Source of the DNA: Pseudomonas sp. PB101
GTDB lineage: Bacteria; Pseudomonadota; Gammaproteobacteria; Pseudomonadales; Pseudomonadaceae
Direction: 5' to 3'
Assembly: GCF_009764265.1 (NCBI RefSeq)
Contig: NZ_RWIR01000052.1
Span: 124,001-188,000 of the forward strand
DNA length: 64,000 nt
Shown: positions 26,881-34,956 of the stretch, piece after piece
Layout: each line of letters starts with the position of its first letter
Position numbering within the stretch: position 1 is the stretch's first letter
Notes under the pieces: generated by a model
Databases searched by the model: none
What the model was told of the DNA's origin: nothing
Seen by the model: only the letters and a program-made list of their open reading frames with translations
Made by a program: the position numbers and the translations under genes

Positions 26881-27935
26881 ATTTGGTTCCACGTGGAACA
26901 AATGAGTTGAGCAGCCCCTGGATTCAAGCCGGGCGCTTGGCATTTATTGCCTTGTACGCGGTGACGGTGCTGGCGGCGTTGGCGTGGGCGTTTTCCAATG
27001 TGCGGCAGATAGATCCACAAAATCGTGCTGTGGTTTTGCATTTTGGTGCGCTGGATCGCATTCAGAATGCCGGGTTGTTACTGGCCTGGCCGCAACCCTT
27101 CGAACAGGTGACTTTGTTGCCAGCGGCGGACCGGGTCATCGAGCGTCGGGTGGAAAGTCTGTTACGCAGTGATGCCGCGATACAGGCAGATCGAGTGGCC
27201 AGTTTTGCCACGCCGATCAGCGATGCCCTTGCAGGCTCCGGTTATCTGTTAACGGGGGATGCCGGGGTGGTGCAACTCGATGTTCGGGTTTTTTACAAAG
27301 TCACCGAACCTTACGCATTCGTGCTTCAGGGTGAACATGTGTTGCCGGCACTGGATCGCTTGGTCACCCGCAGCGCTGTGGCACTCACCGCCGCACGGGA
27401 TCTGGACACGATTCTGGTTGCTCGACCAGAGCTGATCGGCGCTGACAATCAGGCGGCGGAACGACGCGAGCGGTTACGAGGCGATCTGGTGCAGGGTATC
27501 AACCAGCGTCTTGCAGAACTCACCGCGACGGGGCAGGGACTGGGGATCGAAGTGGCACGGGTCGATGTGCAATCGAGTCTGCCAAGCCCGGCGGTCAATG
27601 CCTTCAATGCGGTCCTGACTGCCAGTCAGCAGGCCGACAAAACCGTGGCCAATGCGCGTACCGAAGCCGAAAAGCTGACGCAAACTGCCAACGAGCAAGC
27701 CGACAGAACATTACAGGTTGCCCATGCCCAGGCCAGTGAACGACTGGCCAAAGCATCCACCGACACGGCCACGGTGTTGAGCCTGGCCAAGGCGCAACAA
27801 CAGGGCACTGACCCGCAAATGCTGCTGCGGATTTACCGTGAGCGCATGCCGAAAATTCTCGGCCAGGCCGGCTCTGTCACCACGGTCGATCCCAAAGACG
27901 ATTCCCGGCTGATCATTCAGGGAGCTGCACAATGA
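26877..27935 (+). CDS. SPFH-domain (HflK/HflC-like) protein, third of the operon
   Basis: 352-residue SPFH protein with one N-terminal helix (LAFIALYAVTVLAALAWAFS), a band-7 domain beginning QIDPQNRAVVLHFGALDRIQNAGLLLAWP and a C-terminal coiled coil (ANARTEAEKLTQTANEQADRTLQVAHAQ). The start shares ATGA with the preceding stop. The first codons (NLVPRGTN) contain a 14-bp parS site. It has no protease domain, so like HflK/C it should form a ring or scaffold with its two partners. Confidence 0.85.
   Translation: MNLVPRGTNELSSPWIQAGRLAFIALYAVTVLAALAWAFSNVRQIDPQNRAVVLHFGALDRIQNAGLLLAWPQPFEQVTLLPAADRVIERRVESLLRSDAAIQADRVASFATPISDALAGSGYLLTGDAGVVQLDVRVFYKVTEPYAFVLQGEHVLPALDRLVTRSAVALTAARDLDTILVARPELIGADNQAAERRERLRGDLVQGINQRLAELTATGQGLGIEVARVDVQSSLPSPAVNAFNAVLTASQQADKTVANARTEAEKLTQTANEQADRTLQVAHAQASERLAKASTDTATVLSLAKAQQQGTDPQMLLRIYRERMPKILGQAGSVTTVDPKDDSRLIIQGAAQ
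26886..26899. other. parS centromere-like site 1
   Basis: GTTCCACGTGGAAC, a perfect 14-bp palindrome identical to the core ParB-binding site of Pseudomonas parS (known consensus). It lies within codons 4-8 of the third SPFH gene. With the identical site at 37853 it fits the cluster of ori-proximal parS sites. Confidence 0.88.
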
Positions 27936-29842
27936 CCGCTCAATCCGCCGTCGCACCGAGCCTGTTGTCCTCGGCCGAACAGCGCCGTGCCGCGCGCCAG
28001 TTGACCCTGGCCATGCTCGCATTGGGCCTGCTTGCGCTGGGCCTGATCTGGCGTTGGCTGGCGCCGGAACAGACTGGCGTCAGTCAGTTGCTGCTGGGTT
28101 TTGCCTCGCTGCTGGTCGCCGTGCCGGTCATGCGTTCGGCCTGGTACAGCTTGCGGTATCCGAGCCTGCACGGCATCACCGATCAATTGATCGCCCTGGC
28201 CATGCTGGGTGCCTGGGCCACGGGGGACCTGCTGACGGCGGCGCTGTTACCGATCATCATGATCTTCGGCCACGTGCTTGAAGAGCGCAGCGTCATCGGC
28301 TCACAGGAAGCCATTCACGCCCTTGGCAAACTGACCCGCAGCCACGCACGCAAAGTGCAGGCGGACGGCTCCATCATCGAAGTCGACAACGGCACGCTGA
28401 AGGCCGGCGATCTGGTCGAGGTGCGCGCAGGGGATCGAGTGCCGGCGGATGGCCGGGTGTTGTCCGGTCAGGCCAGTCTCGATACCGCCTCCATTACTGG
28501 TGAATCGGTGCCGATGGAGGCGGGCGTCGGCATGTCGGTGTTCGGTGGCGCGATCAACCTCGATGGCCTGCTGCGCATCGAAGTGACCCGCACCGGCCAT
28601 GAGTCGACCCTCGGCAAAGTCATCGCGCTGATGCAAAACGCCGAGCGCTCCAAGCCGCCGATCACTCGACTGCTGGAGCGTTATGCCGGCAGTTACATGG
28701 TGTTGGTTTTGCTGCTGGCTGCCGTGACCTGGTTCATCACCAACAACGCTCAAGCGATGCTCGCGGTGTTGGTGGCTGCCTGTCCTTGTGCGCTGGTGTT
28801 GTCGGCACCGGCCACGGCGATTGCCGGGGTGGCCGTAGCGGCCCGCCACGGGATTCTGATTCGCAGCTCTGCATTCCTTGAAGAGCTGGCCGATCTGACT
28901 TCGCTGGTGGTCGACAAAACCGGGACGTTGACCTTCGGTACCTTGCGCCTGCAATCCATCGACAGTCCGCTGGAGGACCGCAGCCATGTCCTGACGCTCG
29001 CGGCCAGCCTCGGTTCGGCCAGCAGTCACCCGGTGAGTCGCGCGCTCGCGGGGTTGGTTGACCAGGAGCATTTCCTGCCGCTTCGCGACATACATGAACG
29101 TCAGGGACTGGGCGTCGTGGCGATGACCGAACAGGGTGAAGCGGCGCTTGGTCGACCGGAGTTGTTCACGCAACTGGGCATCAGCACGACGGCCGTTCCC
29201 GATCACGACGGTCCGATTGCCGGACTGGCGCTCAACGGTGAATTCCTTGCCTGGCTGTTGTTGGCCGACAGCGTCAAACCCGAGGCGCAGTTTGCCTTGG
29301 CGGAGTTGCGCGATCTCGGATTGGGTCGCCAGCTGTTGCTCACGGGTGACCGGCACAGCGTCGCGCAAACGCTTGCCCGGGATGTCGGGATCAGCGACGT
29401 CGAAGCGCAAGCCCTGCCCGAAGACAAACTCAACCGCGTGCTCAAGGAAATCGACAGCGGCTTCCGGCCAATGGTGGTCGGCGATGGCATCAACGATTCA
29501 CTGGCCCTCAAGGCCGGTGTGGTCGGTGTGGCCATGGGTGCCGGCGGCGCGGACATCGCCCTGGCATCGGCAGACATCGTGCTGATCGGCAGTGACCTGC
29601 GCCGCCTCGGCACTTGCGTGCGCCTTAGTCGTCAATGCCGCCAGACATTGCAGGTCAACGTCATCATCGGGCTGGGCTGGACCCTGGCCATCGTCGCATT
29701 CGCCGCGTTCGGCTGGCTGGGTGCTGCCGGTGCGATGATTGCCGCGTTGCTGCATAACCTCAGCACCTTGTTGGTGTTGGGTAATGCCGGCCGATTGCTG
29801 CGGTTCCAGGAGCCACTGCTCAAACTCAAGGATGATGCCTGA
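27932..29842 (+). CDS. hmtA: P1B-type heavy-metal ATPase, HmtA-like
   Basis: 636-residue metal-transporting P-type ATPase. It has the actuator motif TGES (SITGESVPME), the transmembrane metal motif Cys284-Pro-Cys286, the phosphorylation site DKTGTLT with Asp328, an HP motif (SSHPVSRAL) and the hinge GDGINDSLALKAG. There is no N-terminal CXXC metal-binding domain; instead the operon supplies a His-rich partner. The start shares ATGA with the preceding stop. P. aeruginosa HmtA (PA2435) imports zinc and copper and also follows SPFH-like genes (from memory). With the Zur-like box, zinc import rather than efflux is my inference. Confidence 0.8.
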   Translation: MTAQSAVAPSLLSSAEQRRAARQLTLAMLALGLLALGLIWRWLAPEQTGVSQLLLGFASLLVAVPVMRSAWYSLRYPSLHGITDQLIALAMLGAWATGDLLTAALLPIIMIFGHVLEERSVIGSQEAIHALGKLTRSHARKVQADGSIIEVDNGTLKAGDLVEVRAGDRVPADGRVLSGQASLDTASITGESVPMEAGVGMSVFGGAINLDGLLRIEVTRTGHESTLGKVIALMQNAERSKPPITRLLERYAGSYMVLVLLLAAVTWFITNNAQAMLAVLVAACPCALVLSAPATAIAGVAVAARHGILIRSSAFLEELADLTSLVVDKTGTLTFGTLRLQSIDSPLEDRSHVLTLAASLGSASSHPVSRALAGLVDQEHFLPLRDIHERQGLGVVAMTEQGEAALGRPELFTQLGISTTAVPDHDGPIAGLALNGEFLAWLLLADSVKPEAQFALAELRDLGLGRQLLLTGDRHSVAQTLARDVGISDVEAQALPEDKLNRVLKEIDSGFRPMVVGDGINDSLALKAGVVGVAMGAGGADIALASADIVLIGSDLRRLGTCVRLSRQCRQTLQVNVIIGLGWTLAIVAFAAFGWLGAAGAMIAALLHNLSTLLVLGNAGRLLRFQEPLLKLKDDA

Positions 29843-30020
29843 AGGGGAATGCTCTAAACCGGGCAATCACCGGGTTCAATCTTTTTAGAACTGTGCGCCT
29901 GGTTCGTAGTCATTGAACATGAGGGCACATCATTTTGTGCGTTCGCGGCGGCCGGCCCTGGCGTCGCGAATCATTGAAAATGGCTATTAATTCGATAGCC
30001 AGCTATTTTTCAAAGATGGT

Positions 30021-30044
30021 CTACCCTCTGTTCAGACGTCTGAA
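30021..30044 (+). promoter_or_regulatory. Candidate sigma-S promoter and palindrome before cfa
   Basis: CTACCCT (30021-30027) resembles the RpoS -10 CTATACT. A perfect 14-bp palindrome TTCAGACGTCTGAA (30031-30044) follows it, ending 15 bp before the cfa start. RpoS control of cfa is known in Pseudomonas. The palindrome could be an operator or a 5' leader hairpin overlapping the transcription start. Confidence 0.4.
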
Positions 30045-30059
30045 ACAAGGGGGTTATCC

Positions 30060-31244
30060 ATGCTCGCGCAACTACCACCGGCCTTACAGAATCTGCAATT
30101 ACCGCTTCGCCTGAGACTCTGGGACGGCCATGAATTCAATCTGGGACCGACGCCCAGCGTCACGATTGTGGTCAAGGACCCACAAATGGTCACCCAGTTT
30201 ACCCATCCAAGCCTGGATGCCCTCGGCGCTGCATTTGTCGAAGGCAAACTGGAACTTGAAGGCTCCATCAGCGACGTGATCCGCGTCTGTGATGAATGGA
30301 GCCAGGCGTTGCTGAATGAAGACGACGACAGTCAGCCTGTTCGCAGCGCCCACGATAAAGAGATGGATGCCAAGGCGATTTCCTACCACTACGACCTGTC
30401 CAACGAGTTCTATCAGCTGTGGCTCGATAGCGACATGGCCTATTCCTGCGCTTACTTCGAGACCGGCAGCGAAAGTCTGGAGCAGGCCCAGCAAGCCAAG
30501 TTCCGTCATTTGTGCCGCAAGCTGCGCCTGCAGCCCGGCGAATATCTGCTGGATGTGGGTTGCGGTTGGGGTGGATTGGCTCGTTTTGCGGCGCGGGAGT
30601 TTGGCGCGAAAGTGTTTGGTATCACCCTCAGCAAGGAGCAGTTGGCCCTGGCCCGGGAACGCGTAAAAGCGGAGGGCCTGGAGGACTTGGTCGAACTGCA
30701 ACTGCTCGACTATCGAGATCTGCCGCAGGATGGCCGATTCGATAAGGTCGTCAGCGTCGGCATGTTCGAACACGTCGGCCACGCCAATCTTGCCGAGTAC
30801 TGCAAGACCCTGTTCGGTGCGGTGAAAGAGGGCGGCCTGGTGATGAACCACGGGATCACCGCCAAATTCACCGATGGCCGTCCGGTAGGACGCGGTGCGG
30901 GTGATTTCATCGAGAAATATGTGTTCCCCAACGGCGAACTGCCGCACCTGTCGATGATCTCTGCCGAGATCAGTGAGGCCGGGCTGGAAATCGTCGACGT
31001 CGAGAGTTTGCGCCTGCACTACGCTCGCACGCTCGATCACTGGAGCGAACGCCTGGAAGACAACCTCGAAGCGGCCTCCAAACTGGTACCGGAACAAGTC
31101 CTGCGCATCTGGCGGCTGTACCTGGCCGGTTGCGCCTACGCGTTTGCCCGCGGCTGGATCAACCTGCACCAGATACTCGCGGTGAAGGCCCACGCCGATG
31201 GCAGTCATGAACTGCCATGGACCCGGGACGATATCTACCTTTAA
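30060..31244 (+). CDS. cfa: Cyclopropane-fatty-acyl-phospholipid synthase
   Basis: 394-residue SAM-dependent enzyme that adds a methylene bridge to unsaturated acyl chains of membrane phospholipids, mostly on entry to stationary phase. The SAM-binding motif LLDVGCGWGGLARFAA, the YHYDLSNEFYQLWLDSDMAYSCAYF region and the C-terminal FPNGELPHLS are characteristic. An N-terminal domain of about 90 residues precedes the catalytic domain, as in the family. Its 3' end overlaps the convergent cardiolipin synthase gene by 4 bp, placing two phospholipid-modifying genes together. Confidence 0.95.
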   Translation: MLAQLPPALQNLQLPLRLRLWDGHEFNLGPTPSVTIVVKDPQMVTQFTHPSLDALGAAFVEGKLELEGSISDVIRVCDEWSQALLNEDDDSQPVRSAHDKEMDAKAISYHYDLSNEFYQLWLDSDMAYSCAYFETGSESLEQAQQAKFRHLCRKLRLQPGEYLLDVGCGWGGLARFAAREFGAKVFGITLSKEQLALARERVKAEGLEDLVELQLLDYRDLPQDGRFDKVVSVGMFEHVGHANLAEYCKTLFGAVKEGGLVMNHGITAKFTDGRPVGRGAGDFIEKYVFPNGELPHLSMISAEISEAGLEIVDVESLRLHYARTLDHWSERLEDNLEAASKLVPEQVLRIWRLYLAGCAYAFARGWINLHQILAVKAHADGSHELPWTRDDIYL

Positions 31245-32680
31245 AGAATCGGTGAAATAAGCCGGGCGACCCGCATGCCGACCTGTTGGACGCGGCGGGT
31301 TTCCCGGCCTTCTTCCTTGGCGATTTCGTGGGCGTTGGCAAAGTCATCGTTGAGCATCTGTTCCACCTCGGCGGCAAAGGCGCTGTCGACGGTCAGCAAC
31401 ATCACTTCGAAATTCAGGCGGAACGAGCGGTTGTCCAGGTTGGCGCTGCCGATGGCGCTGATTTCGCTGTCGATCAATACCACTTTCTGGTGCAGGAACC
31501 CGGGTTCGTAACGGAACACCCGCACACCGGCGCGCACCGCTTCGAAGGCGTAGAGGCTAGAGGCGGCGTAGACGATTCGGTGATCGGGGCGCGACGGCAG
31601 CAGCAGGCGCACGTCCACTCCGCGCAGGACCGCCAGGCGCAGGGCCGCGAACACGGCTTCGTCTGGGATGAAATACGGGCTGGTAATCCAGACCCGCTCG
31701 GTCGCCGCGTGGATGGCTTCGACAAAAAACAGCGAACAGGTTTCGTAGGCATCTGCCGGCCCGCTGGCGAGCAACTGGCACAACACACCGTCTTCCGGGT
31801 AGACCTCGGGCAGGATCAGCGGCGGCAGTGCGCGAGCCACCCAGAACCAGTCTTCGGCGAAAGACTCCTGCATACAGGCCACCACCGGCCCGCGCACTTG
31901 CACGTGGGTATCGCGCCAAGGGGCCAGGGGCGGTTTCTCGCCCATGTATTCGTCTCCGACGTTGTGCCCGCCGACGAACCCGAGAATGCCGTCCACCACG
32001 ACAATCTTGCGGTGGTTGCGAAAGTTCACCTGGAAGCGATTGAGCCAGCCACTGCGGGTGGCGAAGGCTTTGACCTCGACCCCGCCATCACGCAGCGCCT
32101 GCACATAGGCGTGGGGCAGGGAGTGGCTGCCGATTCGGTCATACAACAGGTAAATCGCCACGCCTTCGGCGGCTTTCTTCAATAGCAGTGTTTGCAGGCG
32201 TTGGCCGAGGCGGTCGTCGTGAACGATGAAAAACTGGACCAATACCGCTTCTTTCGCCTGGCTGATGGCCTCGAAAATGGCCTCGAACGTCGCTTGGCCG
32301 TTGATCAACAAGCGCATCTCGTTGTTGGCCAGGCACGGCATGTGTCCGAGCTTGGGCATCGCTCTGAGTGAGTCGTACGCCGAGGAGGCGCGGGCGGTGA
32401 GTGCTTCTTCCACCCAGGGTCGCCAGTTGAGTTCGGAGATCGCCTTGCGCATTTCCTCGTTGGCCTGTCGACGGGCCTTGATGTAGCCGTCGAACGTGCT
32501 GCGGCCGAACACCAGGTAGGGGATCAGCGTGAGGTAAGGGATGAAGAACAGCGACAGGGCCCAGGCGATCGCGCCTTGGGCGGTACGAACGGTCAACACG
32601 GCGTGGATGGCCGCGATCATGCCCAGCGAGTGCAAGAGGGCGATGGTATAACCGAAAATATGCGGTCCGAAATAATCCAT
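31241..32680 (-). CDS. cls: Cardiolipin synthase A
   Basis: 479-residue phospholipase D-superfamily enzyme that condenses two phosphatidylglycerols to cardiolipin. It has two N-terminal transmembrane helices (TIALLHSLGMIAAIHAVL and WALSLFFIPYLTLIPYLVFG) and two HKD motifs, NHRKIVVVDGILGFVGGHN and HQKVVLIDSEISAIGSANLD. The length is as expected for ClsA. Convergent with cfa, with overlapping stop codons. Confidence 0.95.
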   Translation of the reverse strand: MDYFGPHIFGYTIALLHSLGMIAAIHAVLTVRTAQGAIAWALSLFFIPYLTLIPYLVFGRSTFDGYIKARRQANEEMRKAISELNWRPWVEEALTARASSAYDSLRAMPKLGHMPCLANNEMRLLINGQATFEAIFEAISQAKEAVLVQFFIVHDDRLGQRLQTLLLKKAAEGVAIYLLYDRIGSHSLPHAYVQALRDGGVEVKAFATRSGWLNRFQVNFRNHRKIVVVDGILGFVGGHNVGDEYMGEKPPLAPWRDTHVQVRGPVVACMQESFAEDWFWVARALPPLILPEVYPEDGVLCQLLASGPADAYETCSLFFVEAIHAATERVWITSPYFIPDEAVFAALRLAVLRGVDVRLLLPSRPDHRIVYAASSLYAFEAVRAGVRVFRYEPGFLHQKVVLIDSEISAIGSANLDNRSFRLNFEVMLLTVDSAFAAEVEQMLNDDFANAHEIAKEEGRETRRVQQVGMRVARLISPIL

Positions 32681-32813
32681 GGGGGGCTGCCTTGCTCCTG
32701 AAGATTCAGTGCTTAACAGACCATGTTCCGTGCAGAATGTCGCTAATTAATTGGCCCATGAACCGAAGCTCGCGGCTGACGTCTAACGGCCACTACTGAT
32801 CAGGAGTTACTCG

Positions 32814-33335
32814 ATGAACGTTCGTCTGCTGGGTTTGGCCATGGCACTTGGGTTGGCACTTCCTGTGGCGGCTCACGCGCAAATGCTGCAACCAGGATTG
32901 TGGGAGTTGACCACGAGCAACATGAAGGTCGACGAGCAGAACATGCCGGACCTGCAGTTGATCCTCGGTCAGCTCCAGAGCCAGATGACCCCTGAGCAGC
33001 GAGCAATGCTGGAAAAACAGGGCATCACCATGGGCGGCAAAGGGATCCGGGCGTGCCTGACTCCGGAGCAGGTCAAGACCGACAACATTCCCCTGACCGA
33101 TCCGCAGTCGGGCTGCAAACAGGAAATCACCGACCGCTCCGGTAATCAGTGGAAATTCCGCTTCAGCTGCCCGAAAGCCCAAGGTGCGGGTGTGGCGACA
33201 TTCCTCAGTGATCGCGAATTCACCACCAAGGTCAACGGCACGTTCAACGCCACCGGCATTCAGCAGAAGGGCAGCCTGGAATCCCGCGCCGTCTGGCTGG
33301 GGCAGGATTGCGGCACTGTGAAGCCGAGAGCCTAA
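32814..33335 (+). CDS. DUF3617 family periplasmic protein
   Basis: 173-residue secreted protein with signal peptide MNVRLLGLAMALGLALPVAAHA. The mature part begins with the family pattern LQPGLWELTTSNMKV and has four Cys (RACLTPEQ, SGCKQEI, FSCPKAQ, QDCGT), probably paired in disulfides. Function unknown. The start follows CAGGAGTTACTCG. Stand-alone between cls and a REP doublet. Confidence 0.85.
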   Translation: MNVRLLGLAMALGLALPVAAHAQMLQPGLWELTTSNMKVDEQNMPDLQLILGQLQSQMTPEQRAMLEKQGITMGGKGIRACLTPEQVKTDNIPLTDPQSGCKQEITDRSGNQWKFRFSCPKAQGAGVATFLSDREFTTKVNGTFNATGIQQKGSLESRAVWLGQDCGTVKPRA

Positions 33336-33350
33336 AAGCTTCGTCGGATC

Positions 33351-33421
33351 GCCGCCCGGAGCAGGCTCGCTCCCACATTGATTGTGTGTTCCCTGTGGGA
33401 GCGAGCCTGCTCGCGAAAGCG
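33351..33421. repeat. REP doublet
   Basis: Facing REP units with GAGCAGGCTCGCTCCCACA (from 33359) and TGTGGGAGCGAGCCTGCTC (from 33394). It is between the DUF3617 gene and the convergent ThrRS-like gene and may act as a bidirectional mRNA end. Confidence 0.85.
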
Positions 33422-33426
33422 TCCAT

Positions 33427-34314
33427 TCAGCCGCCCTGGATCCCCGGCTGACTCAACCATTCACACGCCGCCTCGACGGCCATCCGGCCAAAATCCTCCC
33501 CCGTGCGACTGCGTACACTGACAAATCCACCAGCCTGTTCTTTTTCGCCGACCACCACCAGGTACGGCACGCTACGGCTGTGCTGGCGAATCTTGTAGCG
33601 GACTTTTTCGTTACGCAGGTCGGCCTTGGCGCGCACGCCTTTTCGGCGCAAAGATTCGGTCACCGCTTGGGCATAAGTCGCCTGGCGGTCATCCATGCTC
33701 ACGACGACTACGTGGGGTGGAAGGCTCCAGTGTTGCAGCTCCTGATGGCTGGACCAGCATGTGCCGTAGATCCGTTGTTGCAACGTGCCGCTGATGTGAT
33801 CGAGGGCGAACGCCTGCAAGACTCTGGTGGTGGGGACGTGCGGTCCATGGCTCTGGTATTCGCTGTCCCCCAGGCGGTACAGCGGAATCTCTTCGCGATG
33901 GGGTCGACGACGGATCGAGTGATTGGTCGCTGCCAGTGACTGCATGCGCGCTTGGATGAGGGGCAGGTCCGCCGGGGTCAACGGTCGCTCGACTGCAAAC
34001 TCGTAAAAAAAACCGTCACCCAACTCCCTGCCTGCGCGCATTTGCGCATGGGGGTGAAGTTGCTTGACCGCCATGGCCAGCATCAATGCGCAGGAGCGGC
34101 GCAGGATCTCCAGGCCGTCCGGCTCCCGGGGGGTGACAATGCTGACCCGGGCATTTGCCTCGATCATGTATTCGCAGTCCACCAGGACCCCATTGACCCG
34201 GCCCGCTACCGCAGCGCTGGCCAATTCGGGGCCGATGCTGGCGGCCAACTCGTGCACGGACAGCGGCTGGTCGTACTCACGCAATGAACCATCGGGCAGG
34301 GTGATCTGGATCAT
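33427..34314 (-). CDS. Threonyl-tRNA synthetase paralogue lacking the catalytic core
   Basis: 295-residue ThrRS-like protein: TGS domain (1-60, MIQITLPDGS), shortened N2/editing domain (~66-196, with SHGPHVP and LQQRIYGT) and then directly the anticodon-binding domain (~198-285, RRKGVRAKADLRNEKVRYKIRQH). The ~290-residue class II aminoacylation core is absent, with no frameshift. Editing/zinc residues His73, His77 and Cys182 of E. coli ThrRS are replaced by Leu77, Met81 and Ser155. The start at 34314 matches the ThrRS N-terminus; 34335 is an alternative. It sits in a zinc-starvation cluster. It cannot charge tRNA; a tRNA-binding or regulatory role is inference. Confidence 0.85.
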   Translation of the reverse strand: MIQITLPDGSLREYDQPLSVHELAASIGPELASAAVAGRVNGVLVDCEYMIEANARVSIVTPREPDGLEILRRSCALMLAMAVKQLHPHAQMRAGRELGDGFFYEFAVERPLTPADLPLIQARMQSLAATNHSIRRRPHREEIPLYRLGDSEYQSHGPHVPTTRVLQAFALDHISGTLQQRIYGTCWSSHQELQHWSLPPHVVVVSMDDRQATYAQAVTESLRRKGVRAKADLRNEKVRYKIRQHSRSVPYLVVVGEKEQAGGFVSVRSRTGEDFGRMAVEAACEWLSQPGIQGG

Positions 34315-34344
34315 GGTCGGCGTACTCAGGTGCATCTAACGAGC

Positions 34345-34357
34345 GTTATCGCATAAA
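34345..34357. promoter_or_regulatory. Weak Zur box upstream of the ThrRS-like gene
   Basis: GTTATCGCATAAA keeps the 5-3-5 layout of GTTAT-N3-ATAAC, with one mismatch in the half-sites. It lies 30 bp upstream of the preferred start, in the 60-81 bp gap after the carbonic anhydrase gene. Suggests separate zinc control of the ThrRS-like gene. Confidence 0.45.
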
Positions 34358-34395
34358 CCGCAGGGGCGAACATTAAGGCGTTTGTCGAGCCAGCG

Positions 34396-34956
34396 TCAGA
34401 ACTCGTTTTGCAGGGCTTTGTAGCCGCGCACCAGGTCGACGTTGGTGCGCGCCACGTCTTCGGAAAACTCCGATGCACTGACGCTCACCGGCGGGTATTG
34501 CGAGAGGTCGGTGTTGGGGCCGATCCGCGTGGTGGAGGGCACGTAGAAGGCCTCAGGCAGGTCACGACCGTCGACCACAGAGTTGTGCCGCACCACGCAA
34601 CCGTCACCGACCACGCAGTTGAACAGCACGCTGTTGAAACCGATGAACACCCGATTGCCCACGGTGCAGGGGCCATGCACGATCGAGCGGTGGGCGATGG
34701 AACTGAATTCGCCGATGGTCACCGCCGCACCGGATTTGGAGTGGACCACCACACCGTCCTGGATGTTCGAGTTGGCACCAATGGTGATCGGCTGCATGTC
34801 GCCGGAGGCATCGACTTCATCAGCGCGAATCACGGCGTATGGCCCGACGAACACGTTCTCGCCGATCACCACTTTGCCGCAGATGATTGCCGTCTTGTCG
34901 ACGTAGGCCGACTCGGCAATCCGCGGTAGATCTCCGGAAGGATTCTTGCGGATCAT
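34396..34956 (-). CDS. Gamma-class carbonic anhydrase
   Basis: 186-residue left-handed beta-helix protein with hexapeptide repeats. The three metal ligands of the gamma-carbonic anhydrase family are in place: His72 (QDGVVVH), His89 and His94 (IAHRSIVHGP). Members can use iron or cobalt in place of zinc, which fits replacement of zinc-dependent carbonic anhydrase under starvation (known for the family; inference here). The start shares ATGA with the stop of the zinc-binding protein gene, so it is part of the folE2-ABC importer operon. Confidence 0.88.
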   Translation of the reverse strand: MIRKNPSGDLPRIAESAYVDKTAIICGKVVIGENVFVGPYAVIRADEVDASGDMQPITIGANSNIQDGVVVHSKSGAAVTIGEFSSIAHRSIVHGPCTVGNRVFIGFNSVLFNCVVGDGCVVRHNSVVDGRDLPEAFYVPSTTRIGPNTDLSQYPPVSVSASEFSEDVARTNVDLVRGYKALQNEF

